64,000 nt of DNA from Bacteroides ovatus (lineage in GTDB: Bacteria; Bacteroidota; Bacteroidia; Bacteroidales; Bacteroidaceae): the NCBI RefSeq assembly GCF_001314995.1, contig NZ_CP012938.1:186001-250000 (forward strand), given 5' to 3'. The notes below the pieces were generated by a model that was not told the DNA's origin, searched no databases, and was given only the letters and a program-made list of their open reading frames with translations. Made by a program: the position numbers and the translations under genes. Each line of letters starts with the position of its first letter. Positions within the stretch are counted from its first letter, which is position 1. Shown piece by piece: positions 15,766-23,948 of the stretch.

Positions 15766-17427
15766 ATGGCAAAGTTACATTTTCGTCCTTACATTCCCAA
15801 CCAAACCGTTCTTTTTCCACAAAGAATTGATGAAAACATAGCTGCGACCGACCCGGTCCGCATCGTGAATGCTGTTATTGACAATCTCAATCTTGAGAGT
15901 TTCAAGAAGCTTTATAAGGAAACGGGCCGTTGTCCTTATCATCCTAAAATGATGCTTAAGGTGATAATCTACGCCTACATGAATAATATCTATTCTTGCC
16001 GTAAAATAGAGAAGCACCTCCTTCGTGACATTCATTATATTTGGCTTGCCGGTAATGAGCATCCGGATTTTATCACGATCAACCGTTTTCGTAACCGTGT
16101 AAAGGAGGAAATAAATAATGTATTTACCCAGTTGGTTCTTGTCCTTGCCGATAAAGGTTTCATCAGCCTTGATGTGGAGTATATCGACGGCACCAAGATT
16201 GAATCCAAAGCCAACAAATATACTTTTGTCTGGCGCAAGACAGTCGAACGGAACCGTACGAGACTAATGGATAAAATCCGTATTCTCTTGGAACAGGTGG
16301 ATGAAGCCATTGCACAGGAGAACTCTATAAAAGACACATCCGTGGAGTTTACTCCCTGCAGGCTCTCTGACATAGTGGATGAACTTAAAGAAGCCCTGGA
16401 ACGCCAGCCTGCAACAAAGGATAAGGAAGAAAAGAAAGCCCTGCGCAAAAAGAAGAAGCAGGTCATGGAACTTGAAGGGTATCGTGACAAGCTGATAGAA
16501 TACGACAATCACCTTGATACCCTTGGAGAACGTAACTCCTATTCCAAGACCGATCCTGGTGCCACATTCATGCGCATGAAAGAAGATGCCATGAAGAACG
16601 GGCAGACCAAACCCGGATATAATCTGCAAATAGGTACTGAAAACCAATTCATCACAGACTTCCGTCTGTTTCCCAACCCTACCGATACACTGACCCTCAT
16701 ACCTTTTTTCCACTCTTTCCAGTACCGCTATAACCGTTTACCGAATATCTGTGTGGCAGACTCCGGTTACGGTTCGGAAGAAAATTACCGGTTCATGCAG
16801 GAGAATGGGATAGAAGCCTTCATCAAGTATAATTACTTCCATAAAGAACAGCGTCCTCGTTATACTCCCAACCCATTCCATGCCGAAAGTCTCCATTACA
16901 ATGCCCAAGAGGATTATTACGTTTGTCCTATGGGACAGCACATGAACCGTATAGGAACCAAACGTGACAAGACAGCGAGCGGATACATCATCGAAAGTGC
17001 CCGGTATAAAGCAAAAAGATGCGAAGGTTGCCCTTTGCGTGGCAGTTGTTTTAAAGCTCGGGGGAACCGTATTATAGAAGTCAACCACCGATTAAATCAA
17101 TACAAACGGCAGGCACGGGAAAGGTTGCTCTCAGAAGAAGGTATCAAGCATAGAGGCAGGAGGTGTATAGAACCAGAGGCTGTGTTTGGACAAATGAAAT
17201 ACAACATGGCATACAGAAGATTCCGGCATGTGGGAGAAGACAAGGTTACAATGGACTTTGCTTTCTTTGCTATAGCCTTTAATATCAAAAAAATGTGTGC
17301 TAAACTGATAAAAGAAGGAAAGGGGCTCATTACAGTTGCCAAATATATGTTTATGGGACTATTTATAACCCGATATAATTGGAATATAGCAACTTGTTGC
17401 CAAATGCATGAGGAAAAAGCAGCATAG
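15766..17427 (+). CDS. IS1182-family DDE transposase
   Basis: A 553-residue transposase. The N-terminal DUF772-type domain (about 1-130) includes the phrase FITINRFRNRVK. The catalytic DDE residues are seen in VEYIDGTKIESKANKY (first Asp), ICVADSGYGSEENY (second Asp) and PEAVFGQMK (Glu). A Cys cluster CEGCPLRGSC is characteristic of the family. A coiled, Lys-rich insert (about 200-265) lies between the first two catalytic parts. The ATG at 15766 (MAKLHFRPY) is chosen over an upstream in-frame ATG at 15718 because it follows a promoter and matches family N-termini. No frameshift is seen, so the element may be active. Confidence 0.92.
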   Translation: MAKLHFRPYIPNQTVLFPQRIDENIAATDPVRIVNAVIDNLNLESFKKLYKETGRCPYHPKMMLKVIIYAYMNNIYSCRKIEKHLLRDIHYIWLAGNEHPDFITINRFRNRVKEEINNVFTQLVLVLADKGFISLDVEYIDGTKIESKANKYTFVWRKTVERNRTRLMDKIRILLEQVDEAIAQENSIKDTSVEFTPCRLSDIVDELKEALERQPATKDKEEKKALRKKKKQVMELEGYRDKLIEYDNHLDTLGERNSYSKTDPGATFMRMKEDAMKNGQTKPGYNLQIGTENQFITDFRLFPNPTDTLTLIPFFHSFQYRYNRLPNICVADSGYGSEENYRFMQENGIEAFIKYNYFHKEQRPRYTPNPFHAESLHYNAQEDYYVCPMGQHMNRIGTKRDKTASGYIIESARYKAKRCEGCPLRGSCFKARGNRIIEVNHRLNQYKRQARERLLSEEGIKHRGRRCIEPEAVFGQMKYNMAYRRFRHVGEDKVTMDFAFFAIAFNIKKMCAKLIKEGKGLITVAKYMFMGLFITRYNWNIATCCQMHEEKAA

Positions 17428-17463
17428 CCAAAAGAAAATATAGCAGAACTGTAAAATATAAAA

Positions 17464-17494
17464 GAGGTTGTGCCAACGTTTTGACACAACCTCT
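17464..17494. terminator. IS right-end hairpin
   Basis: GAGGTTGTG pairs with CACAACCTC around a partly paired centre; T-rich sequence follows. It is the right terminal repeat of the IS. A 35-base stretch covering it (17461-17495) is repeated identically at 33529-33563. Confidence 0.65.
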
Positions 17495-17634
17495 TAATTT
17501 TTCTTTCTTCTTTCTTTTGTCTTAAAAACAACAGAAGAAGAATTTTTATAATTCGGAAAAAAATGCGAAATTTGCAACGCTTTTCAAGTTTGACAAGAAA
17601 CTTACTAACACCTTTAAATAAAAAATTAAAGAAA

Positions 17635-19281
17635 ATGACTAAAAGTGCATTGCAAATCGCAAGGGCTGCTTACCAGCCCAAACTTCCGAAAGCATTGGCA
17701 TCAGGAGCTGTTAAGGCTGTAGCAGGTGCTGCTACTCAATCTGTAGCCGATCAGGAAGCTATCAAAGCATTATTCCCGAACACGTATGGAATGCCGTTGA
17801 TTACATTCGAAGCTGGTGAAGCTGTTGCTCTTCCTGCTATGAATGTAGGTGTAATTCTTTCCGGTGGTCAGGCTCCGGGCGGACACAATGTAATCTCCGG
17901 TTTGTTCGATGGTATCAAGAAATTGAACCCGGAAAACAAATTATATGGTTTTATTCTGGGTCCTGGTGGTCTGGTAGATCACAACTATATGGAGCTGACT
18001 GCTGATATCATCGACGAATACCGTAACACAGGTGGTTTCGATATCATCGGTTCCGGACGTACGAAGCTGGAAGCTGAAAGCCAGTTTGAAAAAGGACTTG
18101 AAATCATCAAACAACTGGGCATCAAGGCACTGGTTATTATTGGTGGGGACGACTCTAATACAAATGCTTGTGTATTGGCTGAATACTATGCTGCTAAGAA
18201 GTATGGTGTACAGGTAATCGGTTGCCCGAAAACAATCGACGGTGACTTGAAGAACGATATGATTGAAACTTCTTTCGGTTTCGATACAGCTTGTAAGACT
18301 TATGCTGAAGTAATCGGTAACATCCAACGTGACTGTAACTCTGCACGTAAATACTGGCACTTCATCAAATTGATGGGTCGTTCGGCTTCTCACATCGCAC
18401 TGGAATGTGCTTTGCAAGTACAGCCTAACGTATGTATCATTTCAGAAGAAGTGGAAGCAAAAGATATGTCTTTGGACGATGTAGTAACATCTATCGCTAA
18501 AGTGGTAGCAGACCGTGCAGCACAAGGACACAACTTCGGTACAGTTTTGATTCCGGAAGGATTGGTAGAGTTCATTCCTGCCATGAAACGTCTGATTGCT
18601 GAATTGAATGACTTCCTGGCTGCTAATGCTGAAGAATTCGGTCAGATTAAGAAATCTCACCAACGTGATTATATCATCCGCAAACTTTCTCCGGAAAACT
18701 CTGCTATTTATGCTAGTCTGCCGGAAGGTGTTGCCCGTCAGTTGACTTTGGATCGTGACCCGCACGGAAACGTTCAGGTATCATTGATCGAAACTGAAAA
18801 ACTGTTGTCTGAAATGGTAGCTACTAAGTTGGCTGCATGGAAAGAAGAAGGCAAGTATGTTGGTAAATTTGCTGCTCAACACCACTTCTTCGGTTATGAA
18901 GGACGTTGTGCTGCTCCGTCAAATTTTGACGCTGACTATTGCTACTCTTTGGGTTACACAGCTTCTATGTTGATTGCTAACGGTAAGACTGGTTATATGT
19001 CTTCTGTACGTAACACAACAGCTCCTGCTGCTGAATGGATTGCTGGTGGTGTGCCTATTACCATGATGATGAACATGGAACGTCGTCACGGTGAAATGAA
19101 GCCGGTTATCCAGAAAGCATTGGTAAAACTGGATGGTGCTCCTTTCAAAGCATTTGCTGCACAACGCGAACGTTGGGCTATCGAAACGGATTATGTATAT
19201 CCGGGTCCGATCCAATACTTCGGTCCTACAGAAGTTTGCGACCAGGCAACTAAGACTTTGCAACTGGAACAAGCTAAATAA
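17635..19281 (+). CDS. pfp: Pyrophosphate-dependent 6-phosphofructokinase
   Basis: This 548-residue enzyme interconverts fructose-6-phosphate and fructose-1,6-bisphosphate using PPi, a reversible glycolytic step in Bacteroides. The PPi-type signature GGDDSNTNA (about 170-178, the second Asp excluding ATP) and [11 protein letters not shown] (about 198-208, with the catalytic Asp) are clear, as is [11 protein letters not shown] (about 247). The length is that of the long plant-like PFP class. The ATG at 17635 ([15 protein letters not shown]) is preferred over an upstream in-frame ATG at 17563, whose extra 24 residues read as a basic leader unlike the family. Codon use is strongly biased, as in a highly expressed gene. 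The IS lies just upstream and ends about 140 bases before the start. Confidence 0.96.
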   Translation: MTKSALQIARAAYQPKLPKALASGAVKAVAGAATQSVADQEAIKALFPNTYGMPLITFEAGEAVALPAMNVGVILSGGQAPGGHNVISGLFDGIKKLNPENKLYGFILGPGGLVDHNYMELTADIIDEYRNTGGFDIIGSGRTKLEAESQFEKGLEIIKQLGIKALVIIGGDDSNTNACVLAEYYAAKKYGVQVIGCPKTIDGDLKNDMIETSFGFDTACKTYAEVIGNIQRDCNSARKYWHFIKLMGRSASHIALECALQVQPNVCIISEEVEAKDMSLDDVVTSIAKVVADRAAQGHNFGTVLIPEGLVEFIPAMKRLIAELNDFLAANAEEFGQIKKSHQRDYIIRKLSPENSAIYASLPEGVARQLTLDRDPHGNVQVSLIETEKLLSEMVATKLAAWKEEGKYVGKFAAQHHFFGYEGRCAAPSNFDADYCYSLGYTASMLIANGKTGYMSSVRNTTAPAAEWIAGGVPITMMMNMERRHGEMKPVIQKALVKLDGAPFKAFAAQRERWAIETDYVYPGPIQYFGPTEVCDQATKTLQLEQAK

Positions 19282-19333
19282 ATACATTTCAAAGTAGTTG
19301 TTAATACAACAGCTGCAATGAAGGGTTCTTTCA

Positions 19334-19404
19334 GGCACGGATTACGCGGATTAATACGGTTTTTAGTTATTTCTTATAACCCTGTATTCCGTGTAATCCG
19401 TGCC
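19334..19404. terminator. Large palindrome after pfp
   Basis: GGCACGGATTAC (19334-19345) and GTAATCCGTGCC (19393-19404) form a perfect 12-pair outer stem. Imperfect pairing continues inward (CGGATTAATACGG with CTGTATTCCG). It lies in the pfp-lysozyme gap. It may act as a terminator or mRNA-end stabiliser; the sequence resembles a dispersed REP-like palindrome. Confidence 0.6.
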
Positions 19405-19435
19405 TATCTCTAAAAACATTGATCGTTTAAAGTAA

Positions 19436-20329
19436 ATGCCACAACGCAACAACCCGATGTCTGCCGTACAGAAGAAAAGAACTGTTTCCACCACTAAAAG
19501 AAAGGGAACGACCTCTTCTTCCAAGACTTCCCGTACTTCAAAAAAGGAACAGGTGAAGCATCGAACTGTGATGCCTACCTGGCTTCGTAATATTCTGGCA
19601 GTGATGATTGTCGGTTGTTTCTCCGTCGCTTTCTATTATTTCTTTATCCGCCCTTATGCTTATCGATGGAAACCTTGCCATGGCTTAAAGGAATATGGTG
19701 TCTGCATCCCTGACGGATATGATATTCATGGTATTGACATTTCTCACTATCAGGGAAAGATTGACTGGAAGAAGCTGTTGCAGAATAAGGAGACGGCTAC
19801 TCCTTTACATTTCGTCTTTATGAAGGCCACAGAAGGAGGAGATCATAACGATACCACATTTGAGGCAAATTTTGCCAATGCCCGTAATCATGGATTTATC
19901 CGTGGCGCTTATCATTTTTATATTCCGAGCACGGATGCTTTGAAACAGGCGGACTTCTTTATTCGCACGGTAAAACTTGTTTCCGGTGATTTACCTCCCG
20001 TACTTGATGTGGAAGTGACCGGGCGGAAGGAAAAAAAGGAATTACAGCAAGGCATCAAACGCTGGCTGGACCGGGTGGAATCTCATTATGGAGTGAAGCC
20101 TATTCTATACACTTCTTATAAATTTAAAACCCGTTACCTGGACGACTCTATCTTCAATGCATACCCTTATTGGATTGCCCATTATTATGTGGACTCTGTG
20201 CGGTATCAGGGGAAATGGCACTTTTGGCAACATACGGATGTAGGAAGTGTTCCCGGCATTAAAGAAGACGTAGATTTGAATGTGTTTAATGGCTCGTTAG
20301 AGGAACTTAAAAAGTTGACAATTAAGTAA
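19436..20329 (+). CDS. GH25-family lysozyme (membrane-anchored muramidase)
   Basis: A 297-residue protein with a long Lys/Ser/Thr-rich cytoplasmic N-terminus (1-48), one membrane segment (about 50-72) and a GH25 domain (about 95-292). The family landmarks are present: HGIDISHYQG with the first acidic residue near 102, FVFMKATEG with Glu near 131, GAYHFY, and PPVLDVEV near 187-193. GH25 enzymes cleave the beta-1,4 bond between N-acetylmuramic acid and N-acetylglucosamine. The topology puts the enzyme in the periplasm anchored to the inner membrane, which suggests a role in wall remodelling rather than phage lysis. A second Met at codon 8 is an alternative start. Confidence 0.92.
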   Translation: MPQRNNPMSAVQKKRTVSTTKRKGTTSSSKTSRTSKKEQVKHRTVMPTWLRNILAVMIVGCFSVAFYYFFIRPYAYRWKPCHGLKEYGVCIPDGYDIHGIDISHYQGKIDWKKLLQNKETATPLHFVFMKATEGGDHNDTTFEANFANARNHGFIRGAYHFYIPSTDALKQADFFIRTVKLVSGDLPPVLDVEVTGRKEKKELQQGIKRWLDRVESHYGVKPILYTSYKFKTRYLDDSIFNAYPYWIAHYYVDSVRYQGKWHFWQHTDVGSVPGIKEDVDLNVFNGSLEELKKLTIK

Positions 20330-20375
20330 CGGGTATTTCTTTTCCCTACAACTTATCTCTTCTCATATTTGTTAT

Positions 20376-20403
20376 AATCGTATTATTACTAAAAAATACG
20401 ATT
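20376..20403 (+). promoter_or_regulatory. Dyad abutting the lpdA start codon
   Basis: AATCGTATT (20376-20384) and AATACGATT (20395-20403) are a perfect 9-base inverted repeat with a 10-base spacer, and the ATG at 20404 follows immediately. It may be an operator or an mRNA stem that affects initiation. Confidence 0.5.
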
Positions 20404-21747
20404 ATGAACTTTGATATAGCTATTATTGGTGGTGGTCCGGCCGGGTACACAGCTGCCGAACGGGCAGGGGCCAACGGATTAAAAACTGTTCTTTTTGAGA
20501 AAAAGGCAATGGGGGGAGTATGTCTCAATGAGGGGTGTATTCCTACTAAAACTTTGTTATATTCTGCTAAAATACTGGATAGCATCAAGAGTGCTTCCAA
20601 ATACGGCGTTTCTGCCGAATCTCCTTCGTTCGATTTATCCAAGATTATGAGCCGTAAAGATAAAACAGTAAAAATGTTGACGGGCGGTGTGAAGATGACT
20701 GTGAGTTCTTACGGAGTGACTATTATAGAAAAGGAAGCTCTGATAGAAGGAGAGAAAGAGGGGAAAATACAAATCACTTGTGACGGAGAAACCTATTCCG
20801 TGAAATATTTGCTGGTATGTACCGGCTCTGATACAGTGATTCCTCCTATACCGGGACTGTCAGAAATCAGTTATTGGACTTCCAAGGAGGCCTTGGAGAT
20901 AAAGGAACTCCCTAAGACACTGGTCATTATTGGTGGCGGGGTGATCGGGATGGAGTTTGCTTCTTTCTTCAACAGTATGGGCGTGAAAGTACATGTTGTA
21001 GAAATGATGCCGGAGATTCTGGGAGCGATGGATAAGGAAACCAGTGGTATGCTTCGTGCCGAATATGCCAAACGGGGAGTCACTTTCTATTTGAATACGA
21101 AAGTGGTGGAAGTAAATCCTCATGGAGTTGTGATAGAAAAAGAAGGCAAGATGTCTGCTATTGAAGCGGAGAAGATCTTGCTTAGTGTAGGACGTAAGGC
21201 AAATCTATCCAAGGTGGGACTGGACAAGCTGAATATAGAACTGCATCGGAATGGAGTGAAAGTAGACGAACATCTGTTGACTTCGCATCCTCGTGTATAT
21301 GCGTGTGGTGATATTACAGGCTACTCTTTATTGGCGCATACTGCTATCCGTGAAGCGGAAGTCGCCATCAATCATATTTTAGGAGTGGAAGACCGGATGA
21401 ATTACGATTGTGTTCCGGGAGTCGTTTATACCAACCCTGAAGTGGCGGGAGTGGGAAAGACGGAAGAAGAACTGGTAAAATCAGGAATTCCTTACCGTAT
21501 TTCGAAATTACCGATGGCTTATTCCGGACGCTTCGTTGCGGAGAATGAACAGGGAAACGGGCTCTGTAAGCTGATTCAGGATGAAGATGGGAAGATTATC
21601 GGTTGTCACATGTTGGGAAATCCGGCATCAGAACTTATTGTGATAGCAGGTATTGCTATTCAGAGAGGGTACACGGTGGAGGAATTCCAGAAGACTGTGT
21701 TTCCACATCCTACGGTTGGAGAGATCTATCACGAAATTATGTTTTAA
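20404..21747 (+). CDS. lpdA: Dihydrolipoyl dehydrogenase (E3)
   Basis: A 447-residue flavoprotein. The FAD-binding GGGPAGYTAAE lies at 9-19, the redox disulfide in GGVCLNEGC has C40 and C45, a NAD-binding GGGVIGMEFA is near 178, and the C-terminal His-Glu pair is in FPHPTVGEIYHE. It reoxidises dihydrolipoamide on E2 with NAD+. It begins a cluster with lipoate ligase, E2 and a fused E1, so it is the dedicated E3 of this 2-oxoacid dehydrogenase complex. The lipoate ligase gene starts 19 bases downstream. Confidence 0.95.
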   Translation: MNFDIAIIGGGPAGYTAAERAGANGLKTVLFEKKAMGGVCLNEGCIPTKTLLYSAKILDSIKSASKYGVSAESPSFDLSKIMSRKDKTVKMLTGGVKMTVSSYGVTIIEKEALIEGEKEGKIQITCDGETYSVKYLLVCTGSDTVIPPIPGLSEISYWTSKEALEIKELPKTLVIIGGGVIGMEFASFFNSMGVKVHVVEMMPEILGAMDKETSGMLRAEYAKRGVTFYLNTKVVEVNPHGVVIEKEGKMSAIEAEKILLSVGRKANLSKVGLDKLNIELHRNGVKVDEHLLTSHPRVYACGDITGYSLLAHTAIREAEVAINHILGVEDRMNYDCVPGVVYTNPEVAGVGKTEEELVKSGIPYRISKLPMAYSGRFVAENEQGNGLCKLIQDEDGKIIGCHMLGNPASELIVIAGIAIQRGYTVEEFQKTVFPHPTVGEIYHEIMF

Positions 21748-21766
21748 CTCTTATTCCGCTTGATCT

Positions 21767-22489
21767 ATGATTCGATGTATCTATAGTCCGTTTACTGATA
21801 TTTACTTTCACTTGGCAGCAGAAGAGTATCTGTTGAAGCAGGGAAATGAAGATATTTTCATGCTTTGGCAGGATACTCCTTCTGTGGTAATAGGTAAGCA
21901 TCAGCGGTTGCGGTCGGAAGTCGATAAGAAATGGGCGGAACAGGAACGAGTACATATTGCCCGTCGTTTTTCGGGTGGGGGAGCGGTGTACCATGATTTG
22001 GGCAATATCAATCTGACTTTTATAGAAACGGCTCCCCGATTGCCGGAATTTGTTACGTACTTGCAACGGACATTGGATTTCCTGAACTCTATAGGCCTGA
22101 TGGCAAAAGGAGGCGAACGACTGGGGATTTATCTGAATGGATTGAAAATATCAGGGAGTGCGCAATGCGTACATAAGAATCGGGTGTTGTATCATTGCAC
22201 TTTATTGTATGATACGGATCTGACAGCATTGCATAAAGCTTTGAATCCGGAACTGATGGTTGATGATGAAACTTTATCGTCAGTATATGCCGTTCCTTCC
22301 GTTCGGAGTGAGGTAACCAATATTCGGAGTTATTTACCGGAGGGAACTGTAACTGATTTTAAAGAGAAGGCTTTTCAGTATTTCAGTAAGTCCCAATCTG
22401 TCAGTGCTTTTACCGGGAAGGAAATAGAGGCTGTTAATCAGCTCCGGGAAGGGAAATATATTCAGAAAGAGTGGATATATAGTCGTTGA
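21767..22489 (+). CDS. lplA: Lipoate--protein ligase family protein
   Basis: A 240-residue member of the LplA/LipB fold. The motifs RRFSGGGAVYHDLGNINLTF (lipoate and adenylate binding) and the lysine region GLKISGSAQCVHKNRVLYHCTLL are clear. It would attach lipoate or octanoate to the E2 lipoyl lysine encoded by the next gene. It is shorter than E. coli LplA (about 337) because the C-terminal accessory domain is largely absent, as in split or short ligases. The position between E3 and E2 supports this role. An amidotransferase role (LipL-like) remains possible. Confidence 0.88.
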   Translation: MIRCIYSPFTDIYFHLAAEEYLLKQGNEDIFMLWQDTPSVVIGKHQRLRSEVDKKWAEQERVHIARRFSGGGAVYHDLGNINLTFIETAPRLPEFVTYLQRTLDFLNSIGLMAKGGERLGIYLNGLKISGSAQCVHKNRVLYHCTLLYDTDLTALHKALNPELMVDDETLSSVYAVPSVRSEVTNIRSYLPEGTVTDFKEKAFQYFSKSQSVSAFTGKEIEAVNQLREGKYIQKEWIYSR

Positions 22490-22597
22490 TGTCCGGGCTG
22501 GCTTTGTCAGCATCCGGTTAAAATTTACTTAACTTAAAACTTTCTATTTCAGCCCGTTGTTGTAATATATCAAGGTTGAATAATAAATTTACTGTCT

Positions 22598-23911
22598 ATG
22601 TCAAAATTCGAAATAAAAATGCCTAAGTTGGGCGAGAGTATAACCGAAGGGACAATCGTCTCTTGGTCTGTAAAGGTAGGTGATATGATTCAGGAAGACG
22701 ATGTGCTTTTTGAAGTGAATACTGCCAAAGTAAGTGCGGAGATCCCTTCTCCCGTAGCGGGAAAAGTGGTGGAGATTTTATATAAGGAGGGCGATACGGT
22801 TGCTGTAGGAACAGTAGTCGCTATAATTGATTTGGATGGAGAAGAATCTTCAGGAACGGAGCCGATAAATGTTTCTGAAACATCACCATCGTTAGCGGAA
22901 ACTGCTAGGAACGAATCAGCGAATACTGCATCGAAACCTGTTGTTGTAGAGGAAGAACGTTGGTACTCTCCTGTTGTGATTCAGTTGGCGCGGGAAGCTA
23001 AAATTCCGAAAGAAGAGCTGGATGCTATACAAGGAACTGGTTATGAAGGGCGATTGAGTAAGAAAGATATAAAAGATTATATTGAAAAGAAGAAAAGAGG
23101 AGGTAGTGTTGAACCGAAGCCGGCATCTGTTGTTGCTGCTCCGGCCGCAAGCAAACCATCAGTTGCTGTTTCTTCTGAACAGGCAAGTCCGAAGGTTGCT
23201 CCTGTAGCAATGCCTGGAGTCGAAGTAAAAGAGATGGATCGTGTCCGCCGGATTATTGCCGACCACATGGTTATGTCTAAGAAAGTATCTCCTCACGTGA
23301 CCAATGTAGTAGAAGTAGACGTTACCAAATTGGTACGTTGGCGTGAAAAGAATAAAGACGCTTTCTTCCGTCGCGAAGGAGTGAAACTGACTTATATGCC
23401 TGTGATAACGGAAGCCGTGGCAAAAGCATTGGCTGCCTATCCACAGGTGAATGTATCGGTAGATGGATACAATATTCTTTTCAAAAAGCATATTAATGTC
23501 GGTATTGCCGTCTCTTTGAATGATGGAAATCTGATTGTTCCTGTGGTGCATGATGCCGATCATCTGAATCTGAACGGGTTGGCTGTTGCCATCGATTCTT
23601 TGGCCTTGAAAGCAAGGGATAACAAATTAATGCCGGAAGATATTGATGGGGGTACATTTACGATAACCAATTTTGGTACATTCAAGAGCCTGTTCGGTAC
23701 GCCAATCATTAATCAGCCGCAAGTTGCTATCTTGGGAGTAGGGTATATTGAGAAGAAACCTGCTGTTGTAGAAACTCCGGAGGGTGATACGATTGCAATC
23801 CGGCATAAAATGTACTTGTCTTTGTCTTACGATCATCGGGTAGTAGACGGAATGTTGGGAGGTAACTTCCTGCATTTTATAGCCGACTATCTCGAAAATT
23901 GGAAAGGCTGA
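22598..23911 (+). CDS. 2-oxoacid dehydrogenase E2 (dihydrolipoamide acyltransferase)
   Basis: A 437-residue E2 with one lipoyl domain (1-78; the lipoylated lysine is K44 in EVNTAKVS), an E3/E1 peripheral-subunit-binding domain (about 121-162) and a chloramphenicol-acetyltransferase-like catalytic domain (about 205-437) with the active-site His in YDHRVVDG (about 412). The linkers are Ala/Pro/Val-rich, as expected for flexible arms. It forms the core of the complex and passes the acyl group to CoA. The single lipoyl domain and the E1 partner fit a pyruvate- or branched-chain-type complex; the acyl group cannot be fixed from sequence. Confidence 0.93.
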   Translation: MSKFEIKMPKLGESITEGTIVSWSVKVGDMIQEDDVLFEVNTAKVSAEIPSPVAGKVVEILYKEGDTVAVGTVVAIIDLDGEESSGTEPINVSETSPSLAETARNESANTASKPVVVEEERWYSPVVIQLAREAKIPKEELDAIQGTGYEGRLSKKDIKDYIEKKKRGGSVEPKPASVVAAPAASKPSVAVSSEQASPKVAPVAMPGVEVKEMDRVRRIIADHMVMSKKVSPHVTNVVEVDVTKLVRWREKNKDAFFRREGVKLTYMPVITEAVAKALAAYPQVNVSVDGYNILFKKHINVGIAVSLNDGNLIVPVVHDADHLNLNGLAVAIDSLALKARDNKLMPEDIDGGTFTITNFGTFKSLFGTPIINQPQVAILGVGYIEKKPAVVETPEGDTIAIRHKMYLSLSYDHRVVDGMLGGNFLHFIADYLENWKG

Positions 23912-23948
23912 TAACTGATTGTTTCATTCATTAAGAACTTCATTACTC

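Larger units (their letters stand above)
15648..17494 (+). mobile_element. IS1182-family insertion sequence, apparently intact
   Basis: Imperfect terminal inverted repeats beginning AGAGGTTGTG enclose one transposase gene. The left end (15648-15678) and the right end read in reverse (17494 inward) match at most positions over about 35 bases. The sequence TAA flanks both ends (15645-15647 and 17495-17497), compatible with a 3-base target duplication, although such a short match could be chance. Each terminal repeat contains its own dyad and could fold as a hairpin. The element sits between the efflux operon and pfp and breaks no gene. Confidence 0.8.

Noticed and set aside
15648..17494. IS as part of a composite transposon with 33529-33563
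   Set aside because: The second site has only one 35-base end, no transposase and mostly core genes between; no duplication of target sequence joins them.
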